Shown one piece after another: positions 1 to 7,583 of a stretch of 64,000 bases of DNA. The first letter of the stretch is position 1. Every line of letters begins with the position of its first letter. Under the pieces are notes generated by a model. It was not told the DNA's origin. It did no database searches and saw nothing but the letters and a program-made list of their open reading frames with translations. The stretch covers positions 1 to 64,000 of the forward strand of contig NZ_JAGGLR010000038.1 in NCBI RefSeq assembly GCF_017874715.1. Reading direction: 5' to 3'. A program made the position numbers and the translations under genes. This stretch comes from Streptomyces iranensis (lineage in GTDB: Bacteria > Actinomycetota > Actinomycetes > Streptomycetales > Streptomycetaceae).

Positions 1-94
1 CAACGCCCACCGCGCGGGCACCGTCAAGGGTCTGGCCGCCGAGGTCGGCGCGTCCCTCACCTCGGGCGCCGTCATCTGCGAGATCAAGGACTGA
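1..94 (+). CDS. accA2: Acyl-CoA carboxylase biotin-bearing alpha subunit, C-terminal tail (partial)
   Basis: Only the last 30 codons are present, reading from base 2 to a TGA at 92-94. The visible tail begins NAHRAGTVKGLAAEVG and ends CEIKD. It matches the second half of a biotinyl/lipoyl attachment domain; the MKM biotin motif would lie just upstream of the window. Streptomyces acetyl/propionyl-CoA carboxylase alpha chains (biotin carboxylase plus carrier) end this way. The gene reads into a duplicated tail-end repeat and then a strong terminator. The family call is good; the exact paralogue is inferred from the neighbourhood. Confidence 0.75.
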   Translation, partial: NAHRAGTVKGLAAEVGASLTSGAVICEIKD

Positions 95-196
95 CGCGAA
101 GATCGAGGACTGACGCGGAGATCGAGGACTGACGGGGAGATCGAGGGCCCACGCAAAGGTCGAGGGGCCGACGCAAAGGTCGACGGGCCGACCGCC
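81..196. repeat. Degenerate tandem repeat over the carboxylase stop codon, six units of 19-20 bp
   Basis: Units run 81-99, 100-118, 119-137, 138-156, 157-176 and 177-196. Unit 1 is the last codons plus stop of the upstream gene (agatcaaggactgacgcga). Units 2-3 differ from it by one or two bases and units 4-6 are progressively degraded. This looks like repeated duplication of the gene end, followed by decay. Confidence 0.85.
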
Positions 197-219
197 CCAT
201 CACATGCCACATGCCCCAT

Positions 220-262
220 GACGGCGGGCCCCGGCCGAATCATCCGGCCGGGGCCCGCCGTC
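220..262. terminator. Strong bidirectional hairpin terminator
   Basis: A perfect 18-bp GC-rich stem (220-237 pairs with 245-262) encloses a 7-base loop, AATCATC. It sits between the convergent carboxylase (+) and esterase (-) genes, so it probably ends transcription in both directions. Confidence 0.85.
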
Positions 263-278
263 GTCGCGTACGGCCCGC

Positions 279-1457
279 TCAGCGGCCGTGCACCACGTCC
301 TGCGGAAAGGTCAGCTGTCCGTTCATCCACCGCAGGGCGGTGGGCAGTTCGCGGCGCCAGGTGCGGAAGTTGTGGCTGCCCCGGTCCAGGATGATCGACT
401 GCGCGCTCATCGGCGGCCGGACCGCGGCCAGGAAGTCGCGGGTGGCGCCGTAGTCGGGCTCGCCCCGGCGGCTGGAGGCCACCAGCACCGACACCTGCGG
501 CTGGGGCAGATGGCGCAGCCGCCACAGCACATCGTGCTCCCGCTTCCTGCGCTCGCCCGCCGGGCCCCGGCCGAAGAGGTCGCCGGTGGTGGGGTCGTTG
601 ACCACGCGGTAGTCGGGCGACAGGGCCGCGGCCGCGCCGTAGACACGGGGATGGCGCAGGGTCAGCTGAAGGGCGCAGGTGCCGCCCGACGAGTAGCCCA
701 GCACGCCCCAGGCGCTGGGGTCATGGCCGATCCGGTAGTGCGCCCGCAGTGCCTCCGGCAGGTCCCGGGCGAAGTACGTCTCGGCCTGGGGGCCGCCGGG
801 GACGTCCACGCACTCGGTGTCGCGGGGCGGGGCGATGGTGGGCCGCACCATCACGATGACGGCCGGCTGCAGCACCCCGGTGCGGATCAGCCCGCCCGCG
901 GTCTGGGGCAGCCGCAGATGCTGGGCCAGCAGGAAGGATCCGCCGGGGTAGCCGCTGATCGCCACGATCACGGGAAAGCGCTGCCGGGCATACTGGCGCT
1001 GGAAGTACTGGGGCGGCAGATAGACATACGCCGGGTTGGCCACCTGGCTGCGGCGGCCCAGGATCCGCACCGACTCGACCTTGCCCGCCTCGGCGGGCGG
1101 CCCGCTCGGCAGTCCGTGCACCGTGTTCAGCCCCTGCGGCGGGGCGGGCCGCACCAGACCGCCCGACTCCCCGACCGGCCCCGCGGCGCCGCCCTGCACA
1201 TGGGACAGGGCCGCCGGTGCCGCATCGTCCTCGCCCAGCAGTTCGTCCCAGGACCCGTAGAACTGGAAGGTGCTGTTCACCGCGAGGGCCAGGGCGGCCA
1301 CGATCGCGCACTGGGTCACGGCGAGGGCGGCCAGCCGGCCCGCCCAGGCCCGTACGCCCCGGCCCGCGAAGCGCGGCCACAGCCAGAGCGTCAGCCCCGC
1401 GCACGCCAGAGCGAGGGCGATCATCACATACTCGAGTGATCGACTGGTCAGTCCCAT
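279..1457 (-). CDS. Membrane-anchored esterase of the antigen 85 / esterase D type
   Basis: 392 residues. Two hydrophobic segments near the N-terminus (about 11-30 and 40-62) precede a long linker, so the alpha/beta-hydrolase domain is probably held outside the membrane. The domain has the nucleophile elbow GYSSGG and a C-terminal GSHNF that carries the likely catalytic His. This is the putative-esterase family that includes mycolyltransferases and S-formylglutathione hydrolase, but the substrate cannot be told. The ATG at 1457 was chosen because GGAAG lies just upstream; a longer start at 1523 has no site. It is divergent from the TetR gene, which may regulate it. Confidence 0.8.
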   Translation of the reverse strand: MGLTSRSLEYVMIALALACAGLTLWLWPRFAGRGVRAWAGRLAALAVTQCAIVAALALAVNSTFQFYGSWDELLGEDDAAPAALSHVQGGAAGPVGESGGLVRPAPPQGLNTVHGLPSGPPAEAGKVESVRILGRRSQVANPAYVYLPPQYFQRQYARQRFPVIVAISGYPGGSFLLAQHLRLPQTAGGLIRTGVLQPAVIVMVRPTIAPPRDTECVDVPGGPQAETYFARDLPEALRAHYRIGHDPSAWGVLGYSSGGTCALQLTLRHPRVYGAAAALSPDYRVVNDPTTGDLFGRGPAGERRKREHDVLWRLRHLPQPQVSVLVASSRRGEPDYGATRDFLAAVRPPMSAQSIILDRGSHNFRTWRRELPTALRWMNGQLTFPQDVVHGR

Positions 1458-1531
1458 TGTTCTTCCACTCCGGCGCACCGCAACGCACTGTGCCGCCGCC
1501 CTGTTTGATGCCGCCTCCGGCACCCGCGTTG

Positions 1532-1541
1532 CCTGGCCAGG
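1532..1541. promoter_or_regulatory. Palindrome in the esterase/tetR divergent region, possible operator
   Basis: CCTGGCCAGG is a perfect 10-bp palindrome in the 147-bp gap between the divergent esterase and TetR genes. TetR proteins usually bind such sites near their own promoters. The link is inference only. Confidence 0.3.
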
Positions 1542-1604
1542 GCGTGCCTCCGGTCACGAAATGGCATGCTTGACTCACGGGCAGGCACGGCAGGGAGGAC
1601 CGCG

Positions 1605-2198
1605 ATGGCGATGGAGACAGCCACGGCGCAGACGCCACCGCGCCCCATGCGCGCCGACGCGCGCCGCAACTACGAGCGGCTGCTGGCCGAGGCGCGCACG
1701 GCCTTCACCCAGCACGGTACCGACGCCTCGCTGGAGGACATCGCACGCCGCGCGGGCGTCGGCATCGGCACGCTCTACCGCCACTTCCCGAACCGCACCG
1801 CGCTGATGGGCGCGGTCTTCCAGGGCGAGATATGCGCCCTGCTGGAGCGGTCGCGGGAGCTGGCCCAGGCGCCGCGGCCGTGTCAGGCGCTGATCGACTG
1901 GCTGCGCGCCATCGTGGACCACGCGAGCACCTACCGCGGGCTCTCCCAGGCCCTGATGGCGTGCTCGGGCGACGAGACCTCGGAGCTGTCCCGCGGCTGC
2001 GGTCTGCCGCTGCGCGAGGCGGGCAGCGAACTGCTCGCCCGCGCCCAGCAGAGCGGTGCCGTACGGTCCGGTGTGGTCATCGCCGATCTGATGCAGCTCA
2101 CGAACGCGATCGCGCTGGCCGTGGAGCAGTCGCCGGACGACCCGGAGTTGGCCGACCGGCTGCTGGCGCTGGCCTTCACCGGACTCAAGGCCCGCTGA
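1605..2198 (+). CDS. TetR family transcriptional regulator
   Basis: 197 residues. The N-terminal helix-turn-helix is typical of TetR: SLEDIARRAGVGIGTLYRHF at about residues 45-65, then the helix leading into the ligand domain. The C-terminal half is alpha-helical and suits the TetR C-terminal ligand-binding class seen in many actinomycete SCO-type regulators. The ATG at 1605 has AGGGAGG seven bases upstream; an earlier in-frame start at 1566 has none. It is divergent from the membrane esterase, which is the obvious candidate target. Confidence 0.9.
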   Translation: MAMETATAQTPPRPMRADARRNYERLLAEARTAFTQHGTDASLEDIARRAGVGIGTLYRHFPNRTALMGAVFQGEICALLERSRELAQAPRPCQALIDWLRAIVDHASTYRGLSQALMACSGDETSELSRGCGLPLREAGSELLARAQQSGAVRSGVVIADLMQLTNAIALAVEQSPDDPELADRLLALAFTGLKAR

Positions 2199-2240
2199 CG
2201 CCCCCGGCGACCACTCGGTACGGGAGGTCCGGCGGACCGC

Positions 2241-2355
2241 GCGGCGGAGCGGCATATCGGCGCTTTCCGCTCCCCGCCCCTTCCCACGGCGTCGATATGC
2301 GGCTCCGCCGCATGGCAGGAGCTCCACCCCCAGGCCCCGGGGTCTGGGGCGGAGC
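2241..2355. repeat. REP-like inverted repeats (TCGATATGCGGCTCCGCCGC class)
   Basis: GCGGCGGAGCGGCATATCGG (2241-2260) pairs with TCGATATGCGGCTCCGCCGC (2292-2311). A second hairpin follows: GCTCCACCCC (2321-2330) with GGGGCGGAGC (2346-2355). The same 20-mer recurs at 26716-26735, and with one change at 26689-26708. The element lies between the convergent tetR and deoR genes and may act as a terminator. Confidence 0.75.
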
Positions 2356-2422
2356 CCCAGCTGAGGGAAGGGGCGGGGAGGGGAACAACCCGCCACAGGC
2401 ATCACGATCCGGCGGCCAGTCG

Positions 2423-3442
2423 CTAGCGGCGGCGCGGCGCCAGGTCCGCCACCCGCCCCGGCTGCTGCTCCGCCAGCGGCACCGCCGTGCGCAGCTGGGC
2501 GGAGCCGGGCCCACCCGGCGGGTGGGGGTGGTTACGGCGAGGCCCCGGCAGCGGCAGGCCCTCCTCGCCGCCGCCACGGCCCTGCGACGGGCCCAGCCGC
2601 CCCGACTGCCGCCCCGCCGAACCGCCGCCCTCACCGCCCCCGGCCGGGCCGGACCCCGCGCCCGGCCCGGCCACGGCGATCTGAACCCCCTGGTCCGCGA
2701 GGGCCTGGAGCTCGGTCAGGGCACGGTCGTCATGGGCGGGCGGCTCATCGGTCACCAGCCGTGTGATCACATCGGTGGGCACCGTCTGGAACATGGTGTC
2801 GGTGCCCAGCTTCGTATGGTCGGCGAGCACGACCACCTCCGCCGCCGCCTGGACCAGCGCCCGGTCGACGCTGGCCGAGAGCATGTTGGAGGTGGACAGG
2901 CCGCGCTCGGCGGTCAGCCCGCTGCCGGACAGGAAGGCACGCGAGACCCGCAGCCCCTGCAGGGACTGCTCGGCGCCACTGCCGACCAGGGCGTAGTTGG
3001 AGCCGCGCAGGGTGCCGCCGGTCATCACGACCTCGACCCGGTTGGCATGTGCCAACGCCTGCGCGACCAGCAGGGAATTGGTGACCACGGTCAGCCCGGG
3101 AACCCGCGCGAGCCGGCGGGCCAGCTCCTGCGTAGTGGTCCCGGCGCCGACGACGACGGCCTCGCCCTCCTCGACGAGGCCGGCCGCGAGATCGGCGATG
3201 GCCGTCTTCTCCGCGGCCGCTAGATGGGATTTCTGCGGGAAGCCGGACTCCCTGGTGAATCCGCCCGGCAGCACCGCACCGCCGTGCCGGCGGTCGAGCA
3301 GTCCTTCTGCCTCCAGCGCCCGCACATCACGCCGGACGGTCACTTCGGAGGTCTGGACGACGCGGGCGAGCTCCCGGAGCGACACCGCTCCGTTCGCACG
3401 CACCATTTCAAGGATCAATTGGCGACGTTCTGCAGCGAACAC
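2423..3442 (-). CDS. DeoR family transcriptional regulator with long Gly/Pro-rich tail
   Basis: 339 residues. A DeoR-type winged helix occupies residues 1-60 (LRELARVVQTSEVTVRRDV), followed by the sugar-phosphate sensor domain (about 75-235, with GAGTT and GSG motifs). The family is usually near 255 residues. Here about 85 extra residues rich in Gly, Pro and Arg follow. Its closeness to the nucleoside phosphorylase, mutase and deoC makes it the leading candidate for the repressor of the CTACGCGCGTAG sites, but that is inference. No such site is visible in front of its own gene. Confidence 0.88.
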   Translation of the reverse strand: MFAAERRQLILEMVRANGAVSLRELARVVQTSEVTVRRDVRALEAEGLLDRRHGGAVLPGGFTRESGFPQKSHLAAAEKTAIADLAAGLVEEGEAVVVGAGTTTQELARRLARVPGLTVVTNSLLVAQALAHANRVEVVMTGGTLRGSNYALVGSGAEQSLQGLRVSRAFLSGSGLTAERGLSTSNMLSASVDRALVQAAAEVVVLADHTKLGTDTMFQTVPTDVITRLVTDEPPAHDDRALTELQALADQGVQIAVAGPGAGSGPAGGGEGGGSAGRQSGRLGPSQGRGGGEEGLPLPGPRRNHPHPPGGPGSAQLRTAVPLAEQQPGRVADLAPRRR

Positions 3443-3543
3443 GAAACTGACAGTAATGCCAACGACCGTCTGTTTTCAGCAGCTTGCACCAATTAGCAGA
3501 AGTTGTACATCTGTGAGGGCACGGAGTGCTATAAGGACCGGGT

Positions 3544-4992
3544 CTATGACTCTTCCTGAGTCTTCCGGGTGTGCAACTGCCGGGCCACCTCGGCGATCGA
3601 ACCGGACAGCGACGGGTAGACCGTGAAGGCGTTGGCGATCTGCTCCACCGTCAGATTGTTGTCCACCGCCAGCGATATGGGGTGGATCAGCTCGCTCGCC
3701 CGCGGCGCGACCACCACACCGCCGACCACGATGCCGGTGCCCGGACGGCAGAAGATCTTCACGAAGCCGTCCCGGATGCCCTGCATCTTCGCCCGCGGAT
3801 TGCGCAGCAGCGGCAGCTTCACCACCCGGGCGTCGATCTTCCCGCCGTCCACGTCCGCCTGCGAGTAGCCGACCGTGGCGATCTCCGGGTCCGTGAAGAC
3901 ATTCGCCGAGACCGTCTTCAGGTTCAGCGGGGTCACCGCGTCCCCGAGGAAGTGGTACATCGCGATCCGGCCCTGCATCGCCGCCACCGACGCCAGCGCC
4001 AGCACACCGGTGCAGTCACCGGCCGCGTAGATGCCCGGCGCGCTGGTCCGGGACACCTTGTCGGTCAGGATGTGCCCCGACTCCGCCAGCTTGATCCCGG
4101 CCTCCTCCAGGCCGATGTCCGCCGTGTTCGGGATCGAGCCGACCGCCATCAGACAGTGGGTGCCGGAGATGACCCGCCCGTCCGAGAGCGTGACCTCCAC
4201 CCGGTCCCCGACCCGCTTGGCGGCCTGCGCCCGGGACCGGGACATCACGTTCATCCCCCGGCGCCGGAAGACGTCCTCCAGCACCGCCGCCGCGTCCGGG
4301 TCCTCGCCCGGCAGCACCCGGTCCCGGCTGGAGACCAGCGTGACCTTCGACCCCAGCGCCTGGTAGGCACCCGCGAACTCCGCGCCCGTGACACCGGAGC
4401 CGACCACGATCAGCTCCTGGGGGAGCTCGTCCAGGTCGTACACCTGCGTCCAGTTCAGGATCCGCTCACCGTCCGGCTCGGCGTCCGGGATCTCCCTCGG
4501 GTGAGCGCCCGTCGCCAGCAGCACCGCGTCCGCCACCAGCGTCTGCTCGCTGCCGTCCGCGGCCCGTACGACCACCCGCCGCGAACCGTCCAGCGACTGC
4601 TGCGGCTCCACCCGCGCGCGGCCGCGCATGACCCGGCCACCGGCCCGGGTGACCGAGGCCGTGATGTCGTGCGACTGGGCGAGCGCGAGCCGCTTCACCC
4701 GGCGGTTGACCTTGCCCAGATCCACGCCGACCACCCGGGCCGCCTGCTCCAGCGGCGGGGTGTCGTCGGCGACGATGATCCCCAGCTCCTCATAGGAGGA
4801 GTCGAAGGTCGTCATCACCTCAGCGGTGGCGATCAACGTCTTCGACGGCACGCAGTCGGTGAGCACCGACGCCCCGCCCAGACCGTCGCAATCGACGACG
4901 GTCACCTCCGCGCCGAGCTGCGCGGCGACCAGCGCCGCCTCATAGCCGCCGGGTCCGCCACCAATGATCACGATCCGAGTCACATGCTCCAT
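3544..4992 (-). CDS. lpdA: LpdA-type flavoprotein, NAD(P)H:quinone reductase
   Basis: 482 residues of the pyridine nucleotide-disulfide oxidoreductase family. It has an FAD GGGPGG motif at 11-16, a second Rossmann fold (VVGSGVTGAEFAG) and a C-terminal dimer domain. The redox-active pair is broken: the canonical CxxxxC reads S42-V-L-T-D-C47. The family His-Glu dyad near the C-terminus reads YPSLSG instead of HPTLSE. Mycobacterium tuberculosis LpdA shows the same kind of loss and works as a quinone reductase, not as lipoamide dehydrogenase. An in-frame GTG at 4983 is an alternative start. The downstream deoR gene is 101 bp away. Confidence 0.88.
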   Translation of the reverse strand: MEHVTRIVIIGGGPGGYEAALVAAQLGAEVTVVDCDGLGGASVLTDCVPSKTLIATAEVMTTFDSSYEELGIIVADDTPPLEQAARVVGVDLGKVNRRVKRLALAQSHDITASVTRAGGRVMRGRARVEPQQSLDGSRRVVVRAADGSEQTLVADAVLLATGAHPREIPDAEPDGERILNWTQVYDLDELPQELIVVGSGVTGAEFAGAYQALGSKVTLVSSRDRVLPGEDPDAAAVLEDVFRRRGMNVMSRSRAQAAKRVGDRVEVTLSDGRVISGTHCLMAVGSIPNTADIGLEEAGIKLAESGHILTDKVSRTSAPGIYAAGDCTGVLALASVAAMQGRIAMYHFLGDAVTPLNLKTVSANVFTDPEIATVGYSQADVDGGKIDARVVKLPLLRNPRAKMQGIRDGFVKIFCRPGTGIVVGGVVVAPRASELIHPISLAVDNNLTVEQIANAFTVYPSLSGSIAEVARQLHTRKTQEES

Positions 4993-5128
4993 TGTCCCGC
5001 ACCGGTTCGAATGCCTTCAGCCCGGGGGGTTTCGCGGGGGCGACTGCCGTACGAAACCTCTCATCGAACCTCCTGCCAAACCTCCCGTCCCGAGGGCCGT
5101 TCCACCCCACTCCCGTACCCTCAGACCC

Positions 5129-5566
5129 ATGTCGCTCTACGCCGCGTACGCCGGCAACCTCGACGCGCGGCTGATGTCCCGCCGCGCACCACACTCCCCG
5201 CTGCGCGGAACGGGCTGGCTGAACGGTTGGCGCCTCACCTTCGGCGGTGAGCAGATGGGCTGGGAAGGCGCCCTCCCCACGATTGTGGAGGCCCCGCGCT
5301 CCCAGGTCTTCGTCGCCCTCTACGACATCGCCCCCATGGACGAGGACTCCATGGACCGCTGGGAGGGCGTCGGCCTCGACATCTACCGCCGGATGCGGAT
5401 CCGCGTCCACACGCTGGACGGCGACGAGGCAGCCTGGCTCTACGTCCTCAACGGCTACGAGGGCGGACTGCCGTCGGCCCGCTACCTGGGCGAGATCGCC
5501 GACGCGGCGGAGTCGGCGGGGGCGCCGCACGACTATGTGATGGAGCTGCGGAAGCGCCCTTGCTGA
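5129..5566 (+). CDS. Gamma-glutamylcyclotransferase-like (GGCT/AIG2 fold) protein
   Basis: 145 residues. The start MSLYAAYAGNLD fits the opening strand and glycine loop (usually YGSNL) of the GGCT fold. The end PSARYLGEIADAAE resembles the PSxRYLxxI motif of actinomycete members. Such enzymes form 5-oxoproline from gamma-glutamyl amines, but the substrate is unknown here. The ATG was chosen as the first that leaves the conserved fold; upstream in-frame sequence is low-complexity and overlaps the divergent lpdA start. Confidence 0.75.
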   Translation: MSLYAAYAGNLDARLMSRRAPHSPLRGTGWLNGWRLTFGGEQMGWEGALPTIVEAPRSQVFVALYDIAPMDEDSMDRWEGVGLDIYRRMRIRVHTLDGDEAAWLYVLNGYEGGLPSARYLGEIADAAESAGAPHDYVMELRKRPC

Positions 5567-5569
5567 GTC

Positions 5570-5690
5570 CGGTGTTTCCGGTTGACCCGTTTGCCCCGGT
5601 TGCTCGGTTGGTTCGGTTCCCCGGGTGTCCCGGGTGCCCGGTTGCCGGGTTGGTTCGGTCCCCCGGTTGACCTGGTTGGCCCGGAGGCCC
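5570..5690. repeat. Degenerate CCGGTTG-type short repeats after a stop codon
   Basis: From just after the TGA of the GGCT-like gene, about 120 bp are built from variants of ccggttg, cccggttg and ttggttcggt. No reading frame here looks coding. It belongs to a set of degenerate repeat tracts that directly follow stop codons in this window. Confidence 0.7.
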
Positions 5691-5761
5691 GAAGGCAACG
5701 CATGGGTCGGGCCGTGAGCCTTGCGGCAATGCAACGATCCGAACACCTCGGCGGGCTCCGT

Positions 5762-5799
5762 CTACGCGCGTAGGCAGTTACCGGCTACCCTCGTGCGCG
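5762..5799 (+). promoter_or_regulatory. Operator CTACGCGCGTAG and leaderless promoter of the nucleoside phosphorylase
   Basis: A perfect 12-bp palindrome (5762-5773) is followed by TACCCT (5786-5791), a plausible -10 box. The GTG start codon lies 8 bp further on (5799), where transcription would begin. The operator covers the -35 region, as expected for a repressor site. The same palindrome precedes deoC and add. Confidence 0.75.
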
Positions 5800-6620
5800 T
5801 GAACGCATCAGTTTCTTGGGACAATCAGAGCGACCCACACGCCGCCGCCGACGCCGCCGCCACCCGCCTGCGCGAGCTGACCGGCGCGGAAACCCACGAC
5901 GTCGCGCTGGTCCTGGGCTCCGGCTGGGTCCCCGCCACCGACGCCCTCGGGGCGCCCGAGCACGAGTTCCCCGTCACCGAGCTGCCCGGCTTCCCGCCGC
6001 CCGCCGTCGCGGGCCACGCGGGCCGGATCCGGTCGTACCGGATCAACGACAAGCGGGCGCTGGTCTTCCTCGGCCGTACGCACTACTACGAGGGGCGTGG
6101 TGTCGGCGCCGTCGCACACGGCGTACGCACCGCCGTCGCCGCGGGCTGCAAGACCATCATCCTCACCAACGGCTGCGGCGGCCTCCGCGAGGGCATGCGC
6201 CCCGGCCAGCCGGTACTGATCAGCGACCACATCAACCTCACGGCCACCTCACCGATCGTGGGCGCCAACTTCGTCGACCTCACCGACCTGTACTCGCCGC
6301 GGCTGCGTGCCCTGTGCCAGCAGGTCGACCCGACCCTGGAGGAGGGCGTCTACGCCCAGTTCCCCGGGCCGCACTACGAGACTCCGGCGGAGATCAACAT
6401 GGCCCGCACGATAGGGGCCGACCTGGTGGGCATGTCCACCACCCTGGAGGCCATCGCGGCGCGCGAGGCGGGCGCGGAGGTTCTCGGCATCTCCCTGGTG
6501 ACGAACCTCGCGGCCGGGATGACGGGCGAACCCCTCAACCACGAGGAGGTCCTCCAGGCGGGCCGCGACTCCGCCTCCCGCATGGGCAGCCTGCTGTCCC
6601 AGGTCCTCAACCGCCTCTGA
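5799..6620 (+). CDS. punA: Purine nucleoside phosphorylase (trimeric family 2)
   Basis: 273 residues. The enzyme splits purine (deoxy)nucleosides with phosphate, giving base and (deoxy)ribose-1-phosphate. Phosphate-site motifs GSGW and HYYEG are present. LTNGCGGL, YETPAE (Glu equivalent to human PNP Glu201) and VTNLA (Asn equivalent to Asn243) form the purine pocket. The GTG at 5799 was chosen because the operator and -10 lie just before it; sequence further upstream in frame runs through the operator. The mutase at 7584 would convert the sugar phosphate product. Confidence 0.92.
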   Translation: MNASVSWDNQSDPHAAADAAATRLRELTGAETHDVALVLGSGWVPATDALGAPEHEFPVTELPGFPPPAVAGHAGRIRSYRINDKRALVFLGRTHYYEGRGVGAVAHGVRTAVAAGCKTIILTNGCGGLREGMRPGQPVLISDHINLTATSPIVGANFVDLTDLYSPRLRALCQQVDPTLEEGVYAQFPGPHYETPAEINMARTIGADLVGMSTTLEAIAAREAGAEVLGISLVTNLAAGMTGEPLNHEEVLQAGRDSASRMGSLLSQVLNRL

Positions 6621-6789
6621 TCCCCGGGGCGCGGCGTCACGGCGCCCTGCGCGGGTACTCACCCCTTGGCTAACTGAACAGCGATGCGCAAGGTACGCGG
6701 GACGTGGCGGGGGCGCGGGCCGCGGGCGCGGTGCGGGCCGGGGCGCGAGTGCGGGACGGGCGGGCCGGGGTGCGGGCGCGGGGCGGGCC

Positions 6790-7499
6790 GGGGTGCGCGG
6801 TCGGTTGTGTGGTGGGTGCCGGGGGCGGGGCCTCCGGGGCGGCGCCCTGGACCGTATATTTACGGCGCCATTGACCGGGGACTTGCGTGGGCCGGAGATC
6901 GGCGCCACAAATACACGTAAGCGTCCAGGACACCGCCCCTCCGACCCCACCCCCTCCCGCCGTCCCGCGGCGAGCGGCGACCGACCGCCGGTGGCCCGAG
7001 CCTCTTCTCCGGCTCCGGATTCCCGGGTGCCGGATGCCCCCAGCCCCCTCCCGCCGTCCCACGGCTACCCGCGAGCGATACGGGCGCCCCATCCGTCTCC
7101 GGCTCGCCCGGGGGCGGCGACCACCCGCCGGTGGCACAAGCTCCCGCCCGGTTGGGGCCTGGTGGCGCCCCTGCCGTTCCTCGGCTACCTCCCCGCCCCC
7201 GAGGCCAGAGAAGGCTCGCCCTCGGCGGGCATGGATGTCGACGAGGCGCGAGGGACGGTGGCGCACCCAGCCCCCGGACGGTCCGGAAACCGGCCGGGGC
7301 TCGTGCCGCCGGGGGGCGGTCGCCGACGCTCGGGAGGGGGCGGGGTCGGAGGGGCGGGGTTCTGGACGCTTACGTGTATTTGTGGCGCCAATCTCCGGCC
7401 CACGCAAGCCCCCGGCCAATGGCGCCGTAAATATACGGTCCAGAGCCCCGCCCCGCAGGCCCCGCCCCCGCACCCGACCACGGACCCACCGCGCACCCC
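6790..7499. repeat. Nested long inverted repeat in a 963-bp intergenic gap
   Basis: The arms, 6790 to about 7000 and about 7298 to 7499, are inverted copies. The stretch 6850-6909 matches the complement of 7381-7440 at 57 of 60 positions. Each arm holds a smaller palindrome with TATATTTACGGCGCCA on one side and the related TGGCGCC..AAATACAC on the other. Further direct copies (cccctcccgccgtccc, cggcgacc..accgccggtggc) occur in the loop. Reading frames across it are Arg/Pro-rich and unconvincing. No transposase is present. It separates the phosphorylase from the mutase gene. Confidence 0.85.
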
Positions 7500-7583
7500 A
7501 GCAACCACCAACGCACCCGCACCACCGCACCCGCACCCCGCGCACCCCGCACCACCCATACGACCACCCCCCAGGAGGCCCCC

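Noticed and set aside
81..196. CRISPR-like array
   Set aside because: Units of 19-20 bp are contiguous, with no spacers, and derive from the gene end.
1832..3223. 463-codon plus frame crossing tetR, the REP elements and deoR
   Set aside because: Crosses two real genes in other frames and a hairpin-rich gap; no domain.
6790..7499. Insertion sequence
   Set aside because: No transposase frame and no clear target duplication; only inverted repeats are supported.
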